This document shows positions 4,615-6,284 of a stretch of DNA of 6,284 bases, in pieces. The stretch lies in assembly GCA_007122565.1 (NCBI GenBank), contig SKTJ01000033.1, forward strand, positions 1 to 6,284, in the 5' to 3' direction. Each line of letters starts with the position of its first letter. The stretch's first letter is position 1. This DNA is from Syntrophomonadaceae bacterium. Lineage in GTDB: Bacteria; Bacillota; Dethiobacteria; DTU022; UBA8154. The notes under the pieces are model-generated. The model was not told where the DNA came from. It saw only the letters and a program-made list of their open reading frames with translations, and ran no database searches. Made by a program: the position numbers and the translations under genes.

Positions 4615-5625
4615 ATGATGCCAAGGGTTGTTAGTTATTTTCCGAAAATATTGTTTGAAAAGCGAAAAGTGGAGATACCTGCCGGGTGGGATTTTTATTT
4701 TCCCCAGGATAGGGGAGAGAAAGCAATCATTGAGTACTGCAGAGGGGCGGATTTTTTATTTGTGCCGGCGGCAAGCCCACCTGTTACTGCTGAAATAATC
4801 CAAAACATACCCTCTGTCTGTTTGCTGCAAGTCTTCGGTGCCGGTTTCGATAAAATTGATCTTAATGCCGCAAAGGAGTTAAACCTTCCGGTAGCAAATA
4901 CCCCGGGTCAAAACGCTGCTACTGTGGCCGAATATACCTTGGGTGTGCTTGTTGCCCTGCAAAGAAAACTATTCACCGGCAATCAGGAAGTAAAAGCGGG
5001 GAATTACTTAAGCATTGAGAGAGAATTTATAGTCAGCGGTTTAAAGGAAGTCCGGGACACAAAAATCGGACTGCTTGGCCTGGGCGCAATCGGTCGCCTG
5101 GTTGCCCGCCTGGTTGATTTTATGGGTGCAAAAGTGAGCTATTATGACCCTTACCGTCTTGATCAAAGCATGGAGGAAGAATTAAAAGTTACTTACTGTT
5201 CGTTTCATGAACTCCTTGCCCAAAATGAAGTAATAAGCCTGCATCTTCCCCTGAATAAAGATACGAGCGGCTTAATTTCCCGGGCTGAATTTGCTTTAAT
5301 GCAGCCGGGAGCTTTGCTCATTAACAGTGCCAGGGGCGAAATTGTGGATCAGGCCGCCCTGGCAGAGGCACTGGAAAATGGAGAACTGGGCGGGGCCGCT
5401 GTGGACCATTTTTCACCGGACCCACCGCCTGTGGACCATCCCCTTTTAACCTTGTCGGCAGCAGCAAATGACAGATTGCTTGTCTCTCCGCACATAGCAG
5501 GCGTTACGGCCGGATCTTTTACCAGGATGCTAAAAGAGGCCCTGGCAAATATGGAGGATGTGGCAGCAGGGGAAAATCCCCGGTACGTGGTTAACGGTAT
5601 CACCCAGACAAGGCTTCCCAAATAG
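4615..5625 (+). CDS. D-isomer-specific 2-hydroxyacid dehydrogenase (NAD-binding)
   Basis: This 336-residue protein belongs to the SerA/LdhA/glyoxylate reductase family, which interconverts 2-keto acids and D-2-hydroxy acids with NAD(P)H in the cytoplasm. The substrate domain shows the family's FGAGFDKIDL (74-83), NTPGQNAATVAEYTLG (95-110) and the return helix. The Rossmann domain has GLGAIG at 155-160 and Asp178 at the end of the second strand, which favours NAD over NADP. The catalytic Arg is R240 in NSARGEIVD and the catalytic His is H293 in SPHIAG. The usual Glu of the triad appears as Asp269 (SPDPPP). Length is normal. ATG at 4615 follows AAGGAG by 6 nt; the next codon is also ATG and could serve. 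Its 3' end faces the MFS gene, 46 nt apart. The substrate cannot be told from sequence. Confidence 0.92.
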   Translation: MMPRVVSYFPKILFEKRKVEIPAGWDFYFPQDRGEKAIIEYCRGADFLFVPAASPPVTAEIIQNIPSVCLLQVFGAGFDKIDLNAAKELNLPVANTPGQNAATVAEYTLGVLVALQRKLFTGNQEVKAGNYLSIEREFIVSGLKEVRDTKIGLLGLGAIGRLVARLVDFMGAKVSYYDPYRLDQSMEEELKVTYCSFHELLAQNEVISLHLPLNKDTSGLISRAEFALMQPGALLINSARGEIVDQAALAEALENGELGGAAVDHFSPDPPPVDHPLLTLSAAANDRLLVSPHIAGVTAGSFTRMLKEALANMEDVAAGENPRYVVNGITQTRLPK

Positions 5626-5671
5626 GATAGGGGATCCCTAATTTGATCAGTTTTTATACGAATAACACATT

Positions 5672-6283
5672 TTAATTCCTGCTGCCTTCCGTATCCGGGG
5701 GTCCGTTAAAAACAATGGCTTTTCCGGAGACGGTAGGCTTTTTTCTTTTACCCGGAAAAGTTTCGGGCATGAATAGCACAAAAATGAGGCCAATTGCCAG
5801 GGTTATCAGGTAAAAAAGAAAGATGGCGCGGTAGGCGGAAATCGTTGTCGCTGCCTGGAAAAAGTCCAGCAGGTATCCGGTTATACCCTGAAAGACGGCT
5901 GCGCCCCCGAGCATGATTGCGTTCAAGGCTCCCATGGCTGTGCCTGCGGTACGCAGGGGGAAATATTCCTTGGTGGCACTGAGAATGAGGATGAACGACA
6001 TGCCGCAAAAGCCGAGGCTGAAATAGAGCAGGGCCGTAAGAAAAAATCCGGGATAAGTTTGCAGCCCGAACAAAACTCCCCAGAGGAGAAAATAGCTGCA
6101 TGTGCCGGCAAGGATTAGCGGCCGGCGGGCTTTTACGATGCGATCCGACACAACTCCCCAGAAAAGGCTGCCGCATAAGAGGCCGATGGAGGAGATGAGC
6201 AGGTGTGTGCCTGCTGTCTCCCGGCTGAGTTGAAAGGTATCCTGCAGGTACGCCGCCCCCCAGAGGGCACTGAAACTGAAGAC
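5672..6283 (-). CDS. MFS transporter, C-terminal half (5' end outside window)
   Basis: The minus-strand frame stays open from the window edge to TAA at 5672, giving 203 residues. It contains about five membrane helices, near visible residues 24-45, 55-75, 80-102, 113-140 and 152-172. The loop GVVSDRIVKARRP after the first of these is the motif-A-like G-x-x-SDR of major facilitator proteins between helices 8 and 9, so helices 8-12 are present. A hydrophilic, Lys-rich cytoplasmic tail (about 173-203) ends the protein. Such carriers move small solutes across the inner membrane, driven by an ion gradient. The substrate is unknown; the convergent 2-hydroxyacid dehydrogenase hints at an organic acid but no more. 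A GTG at 6151 is an internal codon, not the start. The last 26 codons are duplicated upstream of the dehydrogenase. Confidence 0.88.
   Translation of the reverse strand, partial: VFSFSALWGAAYLQDTFQLSRETAGTHLLISSIGLLCGSLFWGVVSDRIVKARRPLILAGTCSYFLLWGVLFGLQTYPGFFLTALLYFSLGFCGMSFILILSATKEYFPLRTAGTAMGALNAIMLGGAAVFQGITGYLLDFFQAATTISAYRAIFLFYLITLAIGLIFVLFMPETFPGKRKKPTVSGKAIVFNGPPDTEGSRN
5676..5750. repeat. Direct repeat, copy 2 (within the MFS 3' end)
   Basis: This copy corresponds to 4429-4501 with about 67 of 75 matching columns and two single-base gaps. It is in frame with the intact MFS gene, so it is likely the ancestral sequence. Weaker similarity begins near 5644, outside the coding region, and continues to about 5790. 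Confidence 0.8.
5684..5749 (+). terminator. Probable dehydrogenase terminator encoded within the MFS tail
   Basis: On the plus strand GCCTTCCG (5684-5691) pairs with CGGTAGGC (5731-5738) with one mismatch. TCCGG (5694-5698) pairs with CCGGA (5724-5728), and CCGTT (5703-5707) with AATGG (5714-5718, one G-U). TTTTTT-C-TTTT follows at 5739-5749. It starts 58 nt after the dehydrogenase stop. The T-run is the AAAAGAAAAAA that encodes the Lys-Arg-Lys-Lys tail of the transporter. Confidence 0.55.
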
Positions 6284-6284
6284 G

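Noticed and set aside
5628..5640. Short palindrome around GGGATCCC after the dehydrogenase stop as a terminator
   Set aside because: The stem is only five pairs with a three-base loop and no adjacent T-run.
5748..6176. Alternative minus-strand frame of 142 codons in the MFS gene
   Set aside because: It is out of frame with the clear membrane-helix pattern and Arg/His-rich in the way of shifted hydrophobic genes.

Overview
The window looks like chromosomal DNA from an anaerobic, low-to-mid GC Firmicute, most likely a clostridium or Peptococcaceae-type organism. The reasons are strong AGGAGG-type ribosome binding sites, sigma-A-like promoters, a clostridial-type iron-sulfur flavoprotein, a large bis-MGD molybdenum/tungsten oxidoreductase, and a selenocysteine tRNA. 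The genus cannot be fixed from the sequence alone.

Layout. Positions 1-243 (minus) hold the first 81 codons of a beta-ketoacyl-ACP synthase, cut by the window edge. An AT-rich divergent intergenic region follows (244-607). Then comes a probable two-gene operon on the plus strand: an NADPH-dependent FMN reductase/Isf-like flavoprotein (608-1255) and a 680-residue cytoplasmic molybdopterin oxidoreductase with an N-terminal 4Fe-4S motif and a probable Cys metal ligand (1320-3362). After an imperfect 50-nt inverted repeat (3389-3438), a compact selC unit follows: promoter, leader hairpin, a 96-nt tRNA-Sec with UCA anticodon and encoded CCA (3543-3638), and a rho-independent terminator. selA, selB and selD are not in the window.

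Two small zinc-ribbon genes come next: a 105-residue protein (3757-4074) with its own terminator, and a 52-residue protein (4235-4393) with a near-consensus promoter. The last part holds a D-2-hydroxyacid dehydrogenase (4615-5625) convergent with an MFS transporter (5672-6283, minus, N-terminal part outside the window).

The main hidden structure is a direct repeat. About 75 nt covering the 3' end of the MFS gene (5676-5750) recurs at 4429-4501, upstream of the dehydrogenase. The upstream copy is a frameshifted remnant of an MFS C-terminus. Both copies can fold and end in a T-run, so each probably terminates the plus-strand gene before it.

Functionally, the flavoprotein and molybdoenzyme could form an electron-transfer pair acting on an unidentified substrate. 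selC supplies the cell's Sec insertion system. The dehydrogenase and transporter may handle a 2-hydroxy/2-keto acid, but their convergent orientation gives no proof of a joint role. No clear novel multi-gene system is evident. The most distinctive items are the duplicated MFS tail/terminator, the isolated selC beside a Cys-type molybdoenzyme, and the lone oxidoreductase subunit with its flavoprotein.
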